A DNA stretch of 64,000 nucleotides from NCBI GenBank assembly GCA_963820795.1, contig CAWGBJ010000003.1, forward strand, positions 265,397-329,396, given 5' to 3'. Positions 46,714-56,211 of the stretch are shown here, one piece after another. This DNA comes from Roseiarcus sp963820795. GTDB lineage: Bacteria > Pseudomonadota > Alphaproteobacteria > Rhizobiales > Beijerinckiaceae. Made by a program: the position numbers and the translations under genes. Below the pieces are notes generated by a model. That model had not been told where the DNA came from and did no database searches. It was given only the letters and a program-made list of their open reading frames with translations. The first letter of the stretch is position 1. The number at the start of each line of letters is the position of its first letter.

Positions 46714-48933
46714 TCAAACTCTCAAATGCGCGAGAGCCGGTTTCGGCTTGTCCGCGGCAAAGCCTTTCGACCACATCGTCGCTCGAGCGTGGTCGGAGCG
46801 AAGCTTCAATCGCAGCTCAGGCGCGACTGCAGCTTCAAGGGTAGCTTGCGCCAGTCCGTCCGCAAGCGCGATCGCCTTCTCCAGATGCGAAATCGCCTCC
46901 CGGAAGGCCGAGCGCCGCAGCGCTCGATCGCCGGCTTGGCCCCACCAGGCAATCGCGAGATCCGCTCGCCCCGCCTCGGTATAGTGGCGCGCGATGGCCT
47001 CCGGCTCGGACGACGAGCCAAGGTCGGCTCGCTCGCGCAAAAGTTCGGCTGCGCGCAAGTGGAGCGTCTGCCGCTGGCTGCTGAGAAGGCTGTCGTAGGC
47101 CGTGTCCCTGATCAGCGCGTGTTTGAAGCGATAGAAGGTCTCGGACGCGGACCGCGAAAGGTGTAAAACGTCGGCGCCGACAAGTCTGTCAAGGCAGGCC
47201 TGAAGCGAGGGTTCCGGCAGCCCGGCAAGGTCCTCCAGTAGCGCGCGGGGAAATTCACGGCCGAGCACAGCGGCCATTTCGGCGACATCTCGGGCCTCGC
47301 CCAGCTGATCCAGCCGGGCCGCCAGGGACTGCTGCAGCGTGGGGGGCACGACCTGGACGGCCGACGTCTCACCGCTCTCGAGAATGAGCCGGGTCACCTC
47401 TTCGACAAACAGCGGCACGCCGCCAGTGCGCTCGTTCACCAGCTTCGCGATGTCCCGCGAAAGCGGCGGCGCGGCAGCGATCGCGTCAACCATCAGGCGA
47501 ACCTCTTCCAGGTCCAGCGCCCCCAGCGTGATGACCGCATGATGCGGCTGATGCGTCCAGGGCGGCACGAATTCAGGCCGAGCCGTGGCGAGGATGAAGA
47601 GAGGCGACTGCGGGCCGGATTGCGCCAGCGCGACGAGGACGTCGAGCGAGGTTGGATCGGACCATTGCAGGTCTTCGAGGGCCAGAACAAGCGGTTGAGC
47701 TCGAGAACCCGCCAAGATCCAGGATTCGATCGCCGCAAGCTGTCGACGCCGAAGGTCTTCGGGGGCAAGCGTCATGTCCGGCTGCGGGGATCCCGGAATT
47801 TGCAACAACGGCGCGATCAATGGCGCGAGGGCCTGCGGGTCGAGCCCGATCTGATGCAGCACGGCTTCGAACTCGGCCAGGTGTTCGGCCGCCGGCTTCG
47901 CCTGGTCGAAGCGCAGGCGGCTCCACGCGGCGAGCGGGTGGAGCGGCGTGTTTTGCAGCAGTTGAGACGCGCTCCAGTCGATCCACGTGTGAGCGGTTTC
48001 CGAGATCCTTGCCTGGAACTCCTTGAGGAGGCGGGACTTGCCAATTCCTGGCTCGCCGACGACGAGAACGAGCTGGCCCTCGCCGGATCGGGCACGCTCC
48101 CATCGATCGAGGAGAAGTTCCAAATCCTGGACGCGGCCGGCAAGCGGGGTCAGGTTTTGGGCGCCGGCCGACTGGCGGCCGGAGCCAACCCGCATGACAC
48201 GGTAGAGATGGACCGGGTCCGGGGCGCCCTTGAGATTGCTTAAGCCTCGGTCCTTGACAATGAAAAGGCCGGCGATCTGGCGCTGCACGTTGGCGGTGAT
48301 GAGCACGGCGCCGGGCCGGGCCTCCGCCTGCACGCGCGCTGCGATGATCGGCGCGGTTCCAAAGACGCTTCCATGCAAATCGACCACCACCTTTCCGCAT
48401 TCGATGCCAATCCGGCCGAAGAGCTTAGGCGCACTGGGCGATGGCCGCCGGCGGTTCAGGTCTTCGATCCCGCGCTGAATCTCGAGAGCGGCGCGTACCG
48501 CGCGCTCGGCATCGTTTTCCTGGGCGCGCGGATAGCCGAACGCCGCCATCAGGCGGTCGTCAAGCGACTCGAGCGTGTGACCGCCGAACCTGCCCACTCC
48601 CGCGACGACCGCATCGAAATAGGGGCCTCGAATGTCGCGCCAGTCCTCAATGTCGTATTGCGACGCGAGCGCCGACCCATCGAGTTCACAATACAGAACT
48701 GTGATGGGGCGGCGTTCGACGGCGGTCGGCGGAACGGCCGGGGCGGATTTCGACGCCGGCCCAAGATCCGCCATCGCTTGCATCAGCCGTTTGCGCGAGC
48801 CGAGCGCGACGCCAAGCCTCCTGAGGTCGTCCTCGGTCAGGGCGGCCAACACGTCCATGTCGATCTCGTGCTCACGAAGTTTGGCTTCGTATTGGCTCAG
48901 ACCAATGCTTTGAAGCCATTCGCCAATGGGCAT
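46714..48933 (-). CDS. Truncated SAM-domain / cyclase-homology / AAA ATPase protein
   Basis: 739 aa. A SAM domain (1-58, IGEWLQSIGLSQYEAKLREH) is followed by a class III nucleotide cyclase homology domain (~72-245). In the latter, the first metal Asp of FCDLVGST-like motifs is Glu (LYCELDGSA) and the GDG loop reads LDDRL, so catalysis is doubtful. An STAND/AAA ATPase module follows, with Walker A VVGEPGIGKSRLL (~290-300) and LVLALEDLQWSDP (Walker B). Relatives exceed 1000 aa and end in TPR repeats; here the frame stops at 46714 after WSKGFAADKPK and continues shifted into a decayed tail. It is probably a non-functional remnant. Confidence 0.78.
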   Translation of the reverse strand: MPIGEWLQSIGLSQYEAKLREHEIDMDVLAALTEDDLRRLGVALGSRKRLMQAMADLGPASKSAPAVPPTAVERRPITVLYCELDGSALASQYDIEDWRDIRGPYFDAVVAGVGRFGGHTLESLDDRLMAAFGYPRAQENDAERAVRAALEIQRGIEDLNRRRPSPSAPKLFGRIGIECGKVVVDLHGSVFGTAPIIAARVQAEARPGAVLITANVQRQIAGLFIVKDRGLSNLKGAPDPVHLYRVMRVGSGRQSAGAQNLTPLAGRVQDLELLLDRWERARSGEGQLVLVVGEPGIGKSRLLKEFQARISETAHTWIDWSASQLLQNTPLHPLAAWSRLRFDQAKPAAEHLAEFEAVLHQIGLDPQALAPLIAPLLQIPGSPQPDMTLAPEDLRRRQLAAIESWILAGSRAQPLVLALEDLQWSDPTSLDVLVALAQSGPQSPLFILATARPEFVPPWTHQPHHAVITLGALDLEEVRLMVDAIAAAPPLSRDIAKLVNERTGGVPLFVEEVTRLILESGETSAVQVVPPTLQQSLAARLDQLGEARDVAEMAAVLGREFPRALLEDLAGLPEPSLQACLDRLVGADVLHLSRSASETFYRFKHALIRDTAYDSLLSSQRQTLHLRAAELLRERADLGSSSEPEAIARHYTEAGRADLAIAWWGQAGDRALRRSAFREAISHLEKAIALADGLAQATLEAAVAPELRLKLRSDHARATMWSKGFAADKPKPALAHLRV

Positions 48934-49091
48934 GCCGCGCCCCCATCAGTCGCATTATCGTCAAGTCGCGGCCGGAAGTCGAGCGAAGGGTTTCCTGCAA
49001 TGCCCGATGACTGCTCGTGAAACACTGTTGCCTTCGCGCCCTGACCTGCTCTAGTCATTGCGCCGCCGAAGCGCCCAAGGAGAGAGTTCAC

Positions 49092-50087
49092 ATGGCCGCC
49101 AACCTCCAGGTTCTGCTCGACCACCGCCCGACCGGGAAAGTCTCGCCCGCCAATTTTCGCTTCGTTGAGGCGCCGGTCCCGTCGCCGGGCCCCGGACAGG
49201 TACTTGTCCGCCAAAGCTACCTGTCGCTGGACCCGTACATGCGTGGGCGTCTCAACGATGCGAAGTCCTACGCCGCGCCGCAGGAGGTCGGCTCGGTTAT
49301 GCAGGGCGGCGCCGTGGGCGTCGTGGAGGCCTCCAACAACCCACGCTTCAAGCCGGGCGACGCGGTCGTCGGCATGGGCGGTTGGCAGCGATATTTCCTC
49401 AGCGACGGACGCGGTATGAACGTGGTCGACGCCAGGGTCATCCCCATCCAGGCTTACCTTGGCCCGGTCGGCATGCCCGGCGTAACGGCCTGGTACGGCC
49501 TCAACAAGATCATCGCGCCGAGGGGCGGCGAGACCGTGCTGGTGTCGGCTGCAACCGGCGCGGTCGGTTCCGTGGTCGGCCAACTCGTTCATGCGGTGGG
49601 GGCCCGCGCCGTCGGGATCGCCGGCGGTCCCGACAAATGCGCTTATGCCGTCCACCAGCTCGGCTACGCCGCCTGCGTCGATCACAAGTCGCCCGAGTTC
49701 GCCGAGGAGTTGAAGGCGGCGCTGCCGGGCGGCGTCGACGGTGTTTTCGAGAATGTCGGCGGCGAACCCTTCGCGCAGGCGCTGCGGCACCTCAATATCT
49801 TTGCCCGCGTCGCCATTTGCGGTCTCATCGCCTCCTACGAGGGCGCGCCGACAGCCCTGCCCAATGTTGGGATTTTCCTGGTAAAGCGGTTTCGGATGGA
49901 AGGGTTCATCGTCTCGGATCATATGGCGCTCTGGCCCGAGGCTATTGCCGAACTCGTCAGCCATGTTGCCGCCGGCCGCCTGAAATGGCGGGAGACGATC
50001 CGCGAGGGTCTTGAGAACGCTCCCCAGGCGCTGATCGACCTGCTGCATGGAAAAAACTTCGGCAAGATGCTGATCAAGGTCGACTGA
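49092..50087 (+). CDS. NADP-dependent MDR-family oxidoreductase (CurA/YncB-like)
   Basis: 331 aa from the ATG at 49092, preceded by AAGGAGAG. It belongs to the zinc-free medium-chain reductase group of leukotriene B4 dehydrogenase-like enzymes. The N-terminal catalytic domain has YLSLDPYMRGRLND, and the Rossmann core is VLVSAATGAVGSVVGQLVHAVG followed by VDGVFENVGGEPFAQAL. These enzymes reduce alkenal or enone double bonds with NADPH. It is followed by a hairpin at 50094-50114. Confidence 0.9.
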   Translation: MAANLQVLLDHRPTGKVSPANFRFVEAPVPSPGPGQVLVRQSYLSLDPYMRGRLNDAKSYAAPQEVGSVMQGGAVGVVEASNNPRFKPGDAVVGMGGWQRYFLSDGRGMNVVDARVIPIQAYLGPVGMPGVTAWYGLNKIIAPRGGETVLVSAATGAVGSVVGQLVHAVGARAVGIAGGPDKCAYAVHQLGYAACVDHKSPEFAEELKAALPGGVDGVFENVGGEPFAQALRHLNIFARVAICGLIASYEGAPTALPNVGIFLVKRFRMEGFIVSDHMALWPEAIAELVSHVAAGRLKWRETIREGLENAPQALIDLLHGKNFGKMLIKVD

Positions 50088-50428
50088 AGCACCTTCAAGG
50101 CCTGAAGCCTTGAATTGTGCTCGAGCCGGCATGAGCTATATGAGCCTGGGCCGCCGTGGCCGCCGGAACCGGCGACGTTTGCCCGGGTAGATCGGCGCAG
50201 CGCAAAGCGTCGGGCGCGCGCGAGCGGCGCGTGAGGTCGGGCGACCGGCCCGATGCGTCGGTTTGGCGGTCGCATCGGGGCGGCGGCCCGGAGCGATTGC
50301 GCAGCATGTTGCCGGGAGGGGCCTGGATGTCGCGCCAAACCGCTCAATGGATCGTCACCGGGGTCGACGGCGACGTCGCGCCCAGCAATTTCCTGCCGGC
50401 CGCACGACCCGCGCGAAGGGGACACGAC
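50088..50428. other. Region between the oxidoreductase and ribBA-type genes
   Basis: Holds the hairpin at 50094-50114 and then a GC-rich leader. An in-frame ATG at 50327, preceded by GGGAGGG, could extend the ribBA-type protein by 34 residues. No FMN riboswitch core motif was recognised here, though such riboswitches often precede ribB. Confidence 0.4.
50094..50114 (+). terminator. Hairpin after the oxidoreductase gene
   Basis: TTCAAGGC (50094-50101) and GCCTTGAA (50107-50114) form a perfect 8-bp stem with a 5-base loop, 7 bases after the stop codon. There is no long T-tract after it, so it may be a weak terminator or a transcript 3'-end structure. Confidence 0.4.
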
Positions 50429-51505
50429 ATGCATGATCCCGTAACCGTGGCGATCGAAGCCTTCGCTCGCGGCGAGATCGTCGTAGTCACCGACGACGAC
50501 GATCGCGAAAACGAAGGCGATCTGATCGTCGCCGCTTCGCTCTGCACGATGGAGAAAATGGCGTTCATCATTCGCAACGGCTGCGGCATCGTCTGCGCGC
50601 CGCTGACGGCCGACGATGCGCGCCGCCTACACCTGCCCCCGATGGTGGCGACAAACGAAGCGCCGCTCGGCACCGCATTCACCGTATCGGTCGACGTGAA
50701 GCACGGCCTGACCACCGGCATTTCCGCCGAGCAACGCTGCAACACAGTGCGCGCGCTCGCCAACGGCAACATGGGCGCGAGCGACTTCGTGCGCCCCGGC
50801 CACGTTTTTCCGTTGGTCGCCAGGGACGGCGGCGTTCTGATGCGCTCCGGACATACTGAAGCGGCGGTCGATCTCTGCCAGCTCAGCGGCCTGCCGCCGA
50901 TTGCGGTGATCTGCGAACTGGCCAACGACGACGGCACGGTCATGGTCGGGCCGCAAATTGAGGCCTTCGCCGACAAGCACAAGCTGAAACGAATTTCGGT
51001 CGCCGACCTGATCGCCTACCGACAGGCGCGCGAGAAGCTGGTCGAGCGCGTCGTGACCTTCCCGGTCCGGACGCCCATCGGCGAATTGCAGGGCTATGGC
51101 TATCGGACGCCCTTCGATCCGTTTCTGCATTTCGCTTTCGTGCATGGATCCATCGGCGACGGCCGGAACATGCCGGCGCGGCTGCACCGGTGCGACATCG
51201 TCAGCGACATTTTCGGGGCCGGCGCGATCCCGAAGGTCCTCCAGCGTTTCAAGGCCGAAGGTCGCGGCGCGCTGGTCTATTTGCGCGATGGCGCGGCGGG
51301 AGTTCCGGCCAATCTTGCCGGTGCCGACCGTATGAGCTCCGACGGCGCCAGGGCGAGCCAATGGCGCGAGATCGGACTTGGCGCGCAGATCCTGCGCGAC
51401 CTCGGGGTGACGTCGATCCGTCTTCGCACCGACAATCCGCGCGTCTACGTCGGCCTTTCCGGCTTCGGGATCGAAATCACAGCGGTCGAACCGATCGACG
51501 GGTGA
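50429..51505 (+). CDS. ribB: 3,4-dihydroxy-2-butanone-4-phosphate synthase with degenerate GTP cyclohydrolase II domain
   Basis: 358 aa from the ATG at 50429 (MHDPVTVAIEAFARGE); an in-frame ATG at 50327 with GGGAGGG upstream is an alternative start. The N-terminal DHBP synthase domain (1-200) has VVTDDDDRENEGDLIVAAS and MRSGHTEAAVDLCQL. The C-terminal domain aligns with GTP cyclohydrolase II, but the three zinc cysteines (in the motif ECLTGDxFGSxRCDC) are missing: here it reads RLHRCDIVSDIFGAG. It is therefore probably DHBP synthase only, as in the RibBX variant described in Proteobacteria. Confidence 0.88.
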   Translation: MHDPVTVAIEAFARGEIVVVTDDDDRENEGDLIVAASLCTMEKMAFIIRNGCGIVCAPLTADDARRLHLPPMVATNEAPLGTAFTVSVDVKHGLTTGISAEQRCNTVRALANGNMGASDFVRPGHVFPLVARDGGVLMRSGHTEAAVDLCQLSGLPPIAVICELANDDGTVMVGPQIEAFADKHKLKRISVADLIAYRQAREKLVERVVTFPVRTPIGELQGYGYRTPFDPFLHFAFVHGSIGDGRNMPARLHRCDIVSDIFGAGAIPKVLQRFKAEGRGALVYLRDGAAGVPANLAGADRMSSDGARASQWREIGLGAQILRDLGVTSIRLRTDNPRVYVGLSGFGIEITAVEPIDG

Positions 51506-51554
51506 ACGCGCTTGCCGGTCCGGCGAACGGCCGGCGAGGACGAATTCAACCCGC

Positions 51555-52485
51555 TCAGCCTTCCATCAACGCGGTGACGTGCGCGGCCACCGAGCGGGCG
51601 AGGCCATCGAGGTCGTACCCGCCTTCCAGCACCGAAACGATGCGGCCGGCGCAGCGCCGCTGCGCGATCTCCATCAGTTTGCGCGTCGCCCAGACGTAGT
51701 CGGCCTCGACCAGATTGAGGTTGCCGAGCGGATCGCGGCGGTGGCCGTCGAAGCCTGCGGAAATGATGATGAGGTCGGGGGCGAAATTGTCGACCCGAGG
51801 CAGAATCGCCGTCTCCATAGCTTCCCGGAAAACCTCGCCCGAGTCGCCGGCGCGCAGCGGCGCGTTGACGATCTGATCGTGCTCGCCACGCTCGCCGAGC
51901 GAGCCAGTGCCCGGGTAGTGCGGCATCTCGTGAGTCGAGGCGTACATCACGTTAGGATCGGCCCAGAAAATGTGCTGGGTGCCGTTGCCGTGATGAACGT
52001 CAAAATCCACGATGGCGATGTGGGCCGCGCCGTAGACGGCTTGCCCATGCCGGGCGGCGACGGCGGCGTTGTTGAAGAAACAGAAACCCATCGGCGTCGC
52101 CCGCTCGGCGTGATGGCCAGGAGGACGCGTGGCGACGAAGGCGTTCCTCACTTTGCGGGTCATCACTTCGTCGACTGCGAAAACAGCGCCGCCGGCAGAG
52201 CGGAGAGCCGCCTCGAAGGTGCCGGGTGACATCGAGGTGTCCTGATCGATGACGGTGTGGCCCTGGGTCGGCGTCGCGGCGCGAAGCGCCTCGATATATT
52301 CGAGCGGATGAACTCGGGCGATCGCACGAAATTTCGGCTCGCGGCGCGGCATCCCGCGCGAGCATCTGGAAATTCTCGCTTTCGAGCACCCGTTCGACCG
52401 CGCGCAGGCGCTCCGGCCGTTCCGGATGTCCCTCGCCCATGTCATGCGCCAGGCATGCGGGGTGGCTGATCAGCAGTGTGGTCAC
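51555..52485 (-). pseudogene. Histone deacetylase-family amidohydrolase, frameshifted
   Basis: The N-terminus starts at a GTG at 52485 (VTTLLISHPACLAHDMGEGHP). It reads ERPERLRAVERVL up to MLARDAAPRAE, then the frame shifts by one base near 52330-52350. It resumes as KFRAIARVHPLEYIEALRA and continues to the stop at 51555. Zinc and catalytic blocks are intact: RPPGHHAERA, IVDFDVHHGNGTQHIF, ISAGFDGHRRDPLG and VLEGGYDLDGLA. Bacterial members deacetylate polyamines or short-chain acyl amides. It converges with ribB. Restoring the frame by removing one base gives a full-length ~310-aa protein, so sequencing error must be considered. Confidence 0.82.
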
Positions 52486-52567
52486 CGACGGATATCCTGC
52501 CTGGCGAAAGCATACCCCACCCCGTGAAACTCTCGCGCCGACCGCTGAGAAAGTCCACCCCGGCGTG

Positions 52568-53143
52568 TCATCGAGGCAGCGGTTCCGGTTTGCATGACAG
52601 CCGTTTCGCCTCCGCCTCGGCCTCGTCATAGAGGCTCGGGAATTCGCTGAAAACGCGCATCACTACGTAGCCCTCGCGCGCCGGCGCGCTGACCCGCAGA
52701 TCGCGCGACGGATCTTCCTCGTCGTCATGGACCTCGAGCGTGCGAATGTCCGCCGGGGTCGCAAGAACCGCCTCGATGACGCCACGGGTCGCGGCCTTGT
52801 CGGTCAGCGCATAGAAAACGAGGCCGCGGCGGGTGTGGAAAGAAATCGAGACGAAGGCGCGCCCTGTCGGGGCCGTGACGCGTATCGGGCCGAGAGCGAG
52901 GTCGTATCGGCAGACGCTCATCGCGACCGCAGGGTCGGCGTAAGGTGGCAATGTCTCGGTCGGGCTCGCCCGCGGCAGCGCGACCGTCTCGTTGAGCGCG
53001 CCCAACGGCTGAAGTCGCGCAAATGCGTCGCGGGTCGCGACCAGAGGCACGATCAAGACGACGACCAGATGAACGAGGACGGCGAGGATCGCCGTCGCCG
53101 CAAGATAAAGCGCCCCTTGACCCGCGAGGGAACGCAGCCTCAT
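52568..53143 (-). CDS. DUF1254 domain membrane-anchored protein
   Basis: 191 aa from the ATG at 53143, overlapping the upstream stop (ATGA). The N-terminal hydrophobic helix (LYLAATAILAVLVHLVVVLIVPLV) anchors it. The remainder is a DUF1254-type beta domain (DPAVAMSVCRYDLALGPIRV, FVSISFHTRRGLVFYALTD). DUF1254 and DUF1214 proteins usually occur as a pair, as here. The exact function is unknown. Confidence 0.8.
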   Translation of the reverse strand: MRLRSLAGQGALYLAATAILAVLVHLVVVLIVPLVATRDAFARLQPLGALNETVALPRASPTETLPPYADPAVAMSVCRYDLALGPIRVTAPTGRAFVSISFHTRRGLVFYALTDKAATRGVIEAVLATPADIRTLEVHDDEEDPSRDLRVSAPAREGYVVMRVFSEFPSLYDEAEAEAKRLSCKPEPLPR

Positions 53144-53718
53144 CCGCAACGAATCCTGGTCACCCCCGGCGCCGCAGACTTCTCGATGCCGCCGGCGGTC
53201 GCTCCCAGCGGCGAATCGTAAAGACGGAGGGCGAGCGCGAAGCGCCCGGGCTTTCCAGTCGGCAGCCAATTGCCCGGTTGCGCGGCCGCAGACACGGTGA
53301 TGACAAAGTCGCCGCCGCCGACGCGCAGAATCTCCGATGAGCGGAAGCCGTAGCGCTTTGCCGCGTTTTCGACCGGAAAGCCGGCCGGACTTATCAGGCT
53401 CAGGGTCCAGTAGCGAGCCGCTGGCACATGCTTGCCCACCTGATAAATGCAGCGTCCGTCGAGCGGACGTCCGTCGTCGTCGGCGCGCGCGATCAGCTGA
53501 AGCCCCTCGCCGACCGCAAGTGGGATGTCGCTGCTGCGCTCGACGTTCGCCTGGGTATAGGGGTCGGCCTCGACGGCACCCGCATGGGCAGCGATTTCCC
53601 AGGCCCCAATTCGCACCCGGTCGAACGGACTCGACCGGCTCAGCATGTAAGCGCTGGCCATGAGGCCGAGCCCGAGGCCGAATACGCAGACCGCGAAGAC
53701 TTTGACAAAATCCGCCAC
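53140..53718 (-). CDS. DUF1214 domain protein
   Basis: 192 aa from a GTG at 53718 (VADFVKVFAVCVFGLGLGL); an ATG at 53769 would extend it by 17 residues. An N-terminal membrane helix is followed by a DUF1214 domain containing DGRCIYQVGKHVPAARYWTLSLISPAG and GNWLPTGKPGRFALALRLYDSP. The stop overlaps the DUF1254 start, so the pair is coupled. They lie just downstream of the class A PBP gene, with a 73-base gap, and may be envelope related. Confidence 0.8.
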   Translation of the reverse strand: MADFVKVFAVCVFGLGLGLMASAYMLSRSSPFDRVRIGAWEIAAHAGAVEADPYTQANVERSSDIPLAVGEGLQLIARADDDGRPLDGRCIYQVGKHVPAARYWTLSLISPAGFPVENAAKRYGFRSSEILRVGGGDFVITVSAAAQPGNWLPTGKPGRFALALRLYDSPLGATAGGIEKSAAPGVTRIRCG

Positions 53719-53791
53719 GCCGTCGCTTTCAACTGGACAGGCGCCGATAAGCGCAGGCGGGCCGCGCAAGTCAAGTCGGAGCGCAAAAGCG

Positions 53792-56032
53792 TCAGGGCGA
53801 AGCCAGGCTCGCGCGCATGGCGGCGACGCCGCTTGCGTCGGGAGCGCTGTTCCGTTGCGACGTCTGGATGCGCTTGAGCGCCTCCCGCGCCAGATCGCCT
53901 ATGTCGAGGATCGCCTTTGTCGCGCGCGCCGAAAGCCCGATCGGCGGAGGCGACGCGGGCTCAGGCGCGGCTTTGGCGGCGACAGTCGTCCCCGGCGCAG
54001 GGGCGGCGGGCGCGGCGACGCCGAATGGCGGTTTGGCCTCGAGACCTTGGTGGGCGAAGACCATGATCTCTTTCCAGGTCATCGCCGGCAGCGTTCCGCC
54101 GGTCATGTTTTCCATCGAGGTGTTCTCGTCGTTGCCGAACCAGACACTACCGACGAGGTTGCCGGTGAAGGCGTTGAACCAGGCGTTCGTCGAGTTGTTG
54201 GTCGTGCCGGTCTTCCCGGAGATCACGAGACCGGGAATTTGTGCTGCGCGTCCGGTGCCCTCGGTGACGACGTGGGTCAACATGTTGTTCATTTCGGCGA
54301 CCTTGTCGGCCGGAAGCACGCGGACGGGGGGCCCGCTGTTGGCCGCGTGGGTGTACAGAAGCTGGCCACTCGAATTGCGGATTTCGATGGCGGCATAAGG
54401 CGTCACGCGGATGCCCCCGCTGGCGAGCGTAGCGTTCGCGGCGACCATGTCGATCATTTTGACCTCGTCCGCCCCTACGGGCAGCGACACGGTGTCGACG
54501 AGCGGCGTCGTCACGCCCATCGCACGGGCCGTGTGAACGATCTTGGAGCGACCGAGGGCGGCGATCTTGGCGAGATGATAGCTCTGCTTTGGCGGCCAGT
54601 AGGCCTCGCCGATCTTCACCGAAAGGCGGATCGCGGCGGTGTTGAGCGATTCCGCCAGCGCCATATAGAGAGGCAGCGATCCCGCGCTTTCGCCGTGATA
54701 ATTGTGCACGCAATAGTCGCCGATGCAGATGGCGGAGGCGTCGATTGGCGTGTTGGCGTGATATTTTCCCGTCAGGAGGGCGGTCGTGTAGACGAAAATC
54801 TTGAACGACGAACCGGGCTGGCGCGCCGCATCGGTGGCCCGATTGAACTGGCTTTCGCCATAGTCTCGACCGCCGACCATCGCCCGCACGAGCCCGTCGG
54901 TCGTAGCGATCACGGTGGCGGCCTGATGGGCGTGGTAAGCGGGCGCCTTGTCGCGTAGCATGGTCTCGATGACCGTGTCGGCTTTGGTCTGCAAGGCGGT
55001 GTCGAGCCCCGTCCGGACGACGAGGGTGCGGTCGCTGCCGAGCTTGCCGTCGGCTGCGAGCGCCCGCACCTCGTTATAAGCGAAGTCGAGATACCAGTCG
55101 GCGCTGGTGCGGGGAGGCTGGTCGATCGGCGAGGCGGGATTGCGTCGCGCGGCATAGACCTGCCCCTCGGTCATGAACCCGGCGTCGACCAGGTTGCTGA
55201 GGACGTCATTGGCCCGCGCGCGCGCCGCCGGCAGATTGACCAAAGGCGAAAATTTCGTCGGCGCCTTGAACAGGCCTGCCAGCATCGCCGCCTCAGCGAG
55301 ATCGATATCGCGCGCCGACTTGCCGAAATAGGTCTGCGCCGCGGCCTGCACGCCGAAGGCGCCTGCGCCCATATAGGCGCGGTCCAGATAAAGCTTGAGG
55401 ATTTCCTTCTTCGTGAGATGGTTCTCGAGCCAGAGCGCGAGATAGGCTTCCTTGATCTTGCGCTCAATCGAGCGCTCATTGGTGAGAAACAGGTTCTTGG
55501 CCAACTGCTGCGTTATCGATGAGCCTCCCTGCACAACTCCGGAGGCCTTGGCGTTGACGGTCAGAGCGCGGAGCGTGCCGACGATGTCGATGCCGAAGTG
55601 ACTGAAGAAGCGTCTGTCTTCGGTGGCGAGGACGGCCTTGATGAAATAGTCCGGCAATTCGTCAAAGGGCACGGCGTCGTCGTGCTTTATGCCTCGCTTG
55701 CCGATCTCGACGCCGTAGCGGTCCTGGAAAGTCACCGCGAGATCGCCGCGCTTGAGCCAGTCGTCGTCAGCTGTCAACTGAAAGACGGGAATTGCGAGCG
55801 TCAGCACGACAAGAAGCCCAACAAGCCCAAGCGTCAGGGCCTCGCAGGTGAGCTCGACGAGGAGACGCGGGGCGCCCGAAAGGTGCAGGCGGTCGGAACC
55901 GGCGGATATGCTCTGCCAGGCGCCCGACAGCTTCCGCCGGGCATCGAACATCGACGAATCGACAAAAGCATCCAGCGCGAGCAGAGCTCGCGACACAGCG
56001 CGCCAAAACCTTGTGATCCGCGTCCCCGGCAC
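53792..56032 (-). CDS. Class A penicillin-binding protein (PBP1A family)
   Basis: 746 aa. A membrane helix (~66-88) is followed by the GT51 glycosyltransferase domain (~110-285), with ATEDRRFFSHFGIDIVGT containing the catalytic Glu and QGGSSITQQLAKNLFL. The transpeptidase domain (~330-670) has the nucleophile in QPGSSFKIF, SLN in LAESLNTAAIRL, and SGKTGTTNNSTNAW. A Pro/Ala-rich tail ends the protein. It polymerises and cross-links peptidoglycan in the periplasm. The Rhizobiales genome usually carries several paralogues, so the specific name is left open. Confidence 0.92.
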   Translation of the reverse strand: MPGTRITRFWRAVSRALLALDAFVDSSMFDARRKLSGAWQSISAGSDRLHLSGAPRLLVELTCEALTLGLVGLLVVLTLAIPVFQLTADDDWLKRGDLAVTFQDRYGVEIGKRGIKHDDAVPFDELPDYFIKAVLATEDRRFFSHFGIDIVGTLRALTVNAKASGVVQGGSSITQQLAKNLFLTNERSIERKIKEAYLALWLENHLTKKEILKLYLDRAYMGAGAFGVQAAAQTYFGKSARDIDLAEAAMLAGLFKAPTKFSPLVNLPAARARANDVLSNLVDAGFMTEGQVYAARRNPASPIDQPPRTSADWYLDFAYNEVRALAADGKLGSDRTLVVRTGLDTALQTKADTVIETMLRDKAPAYHAHQAATVIATTDGLVRAMVGGRDYGESQFNRATDAARQPGSSFKIFVYTTALLTGKYHANTPIDASAICIGDYCVHNYHGESAGSLPLYMALAESLNTAAIRLSVKIGEAYWPPKQSYHLAKIAALGRSKIVHTARAMGVTTPLVDTVSLPVGADEVKMIDMVAANATLASGGIRVTPYAAIEIRNSSGQLLYTHAANSGPPVRVLPADKVAEMNNMLTHVVTEGTGRAAQIPGLVISGKTGTTNNSTNAWFNAFTGNLVGSVWFGNDENTSMENMTGGTLPAMTWKEIMVFAHQGLEAKPPFGVAAPAAPAPGTTVAAKAAPEPASPPPIGLSARATKAILDIGDLAREALKRIQTSQRNSAPDASGVAAMRASLASP

Positions 56033-56211
56033 AAATGCCTCAATCAGTCGCCAATCGCGAAAAAGCTAGCCCATTAGATGGGGTGTGCTTAACCTGAAGC
56101 CAATGTTAGCCGAAACGACGGCGCGCCTCGGGTTCCCCGGGATCCGCGTGGGCCGCCCAGCGAGATATTGAAAGATTTCTGCCGCCGAGCCAAAAGCGTG
56201 AGCCGACGCAA

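Noticed and set aside
50088..50428. FMN riboswitch upstream of ribB
   Set aside because: The conserved FMN-element blocks were not found in the leader.
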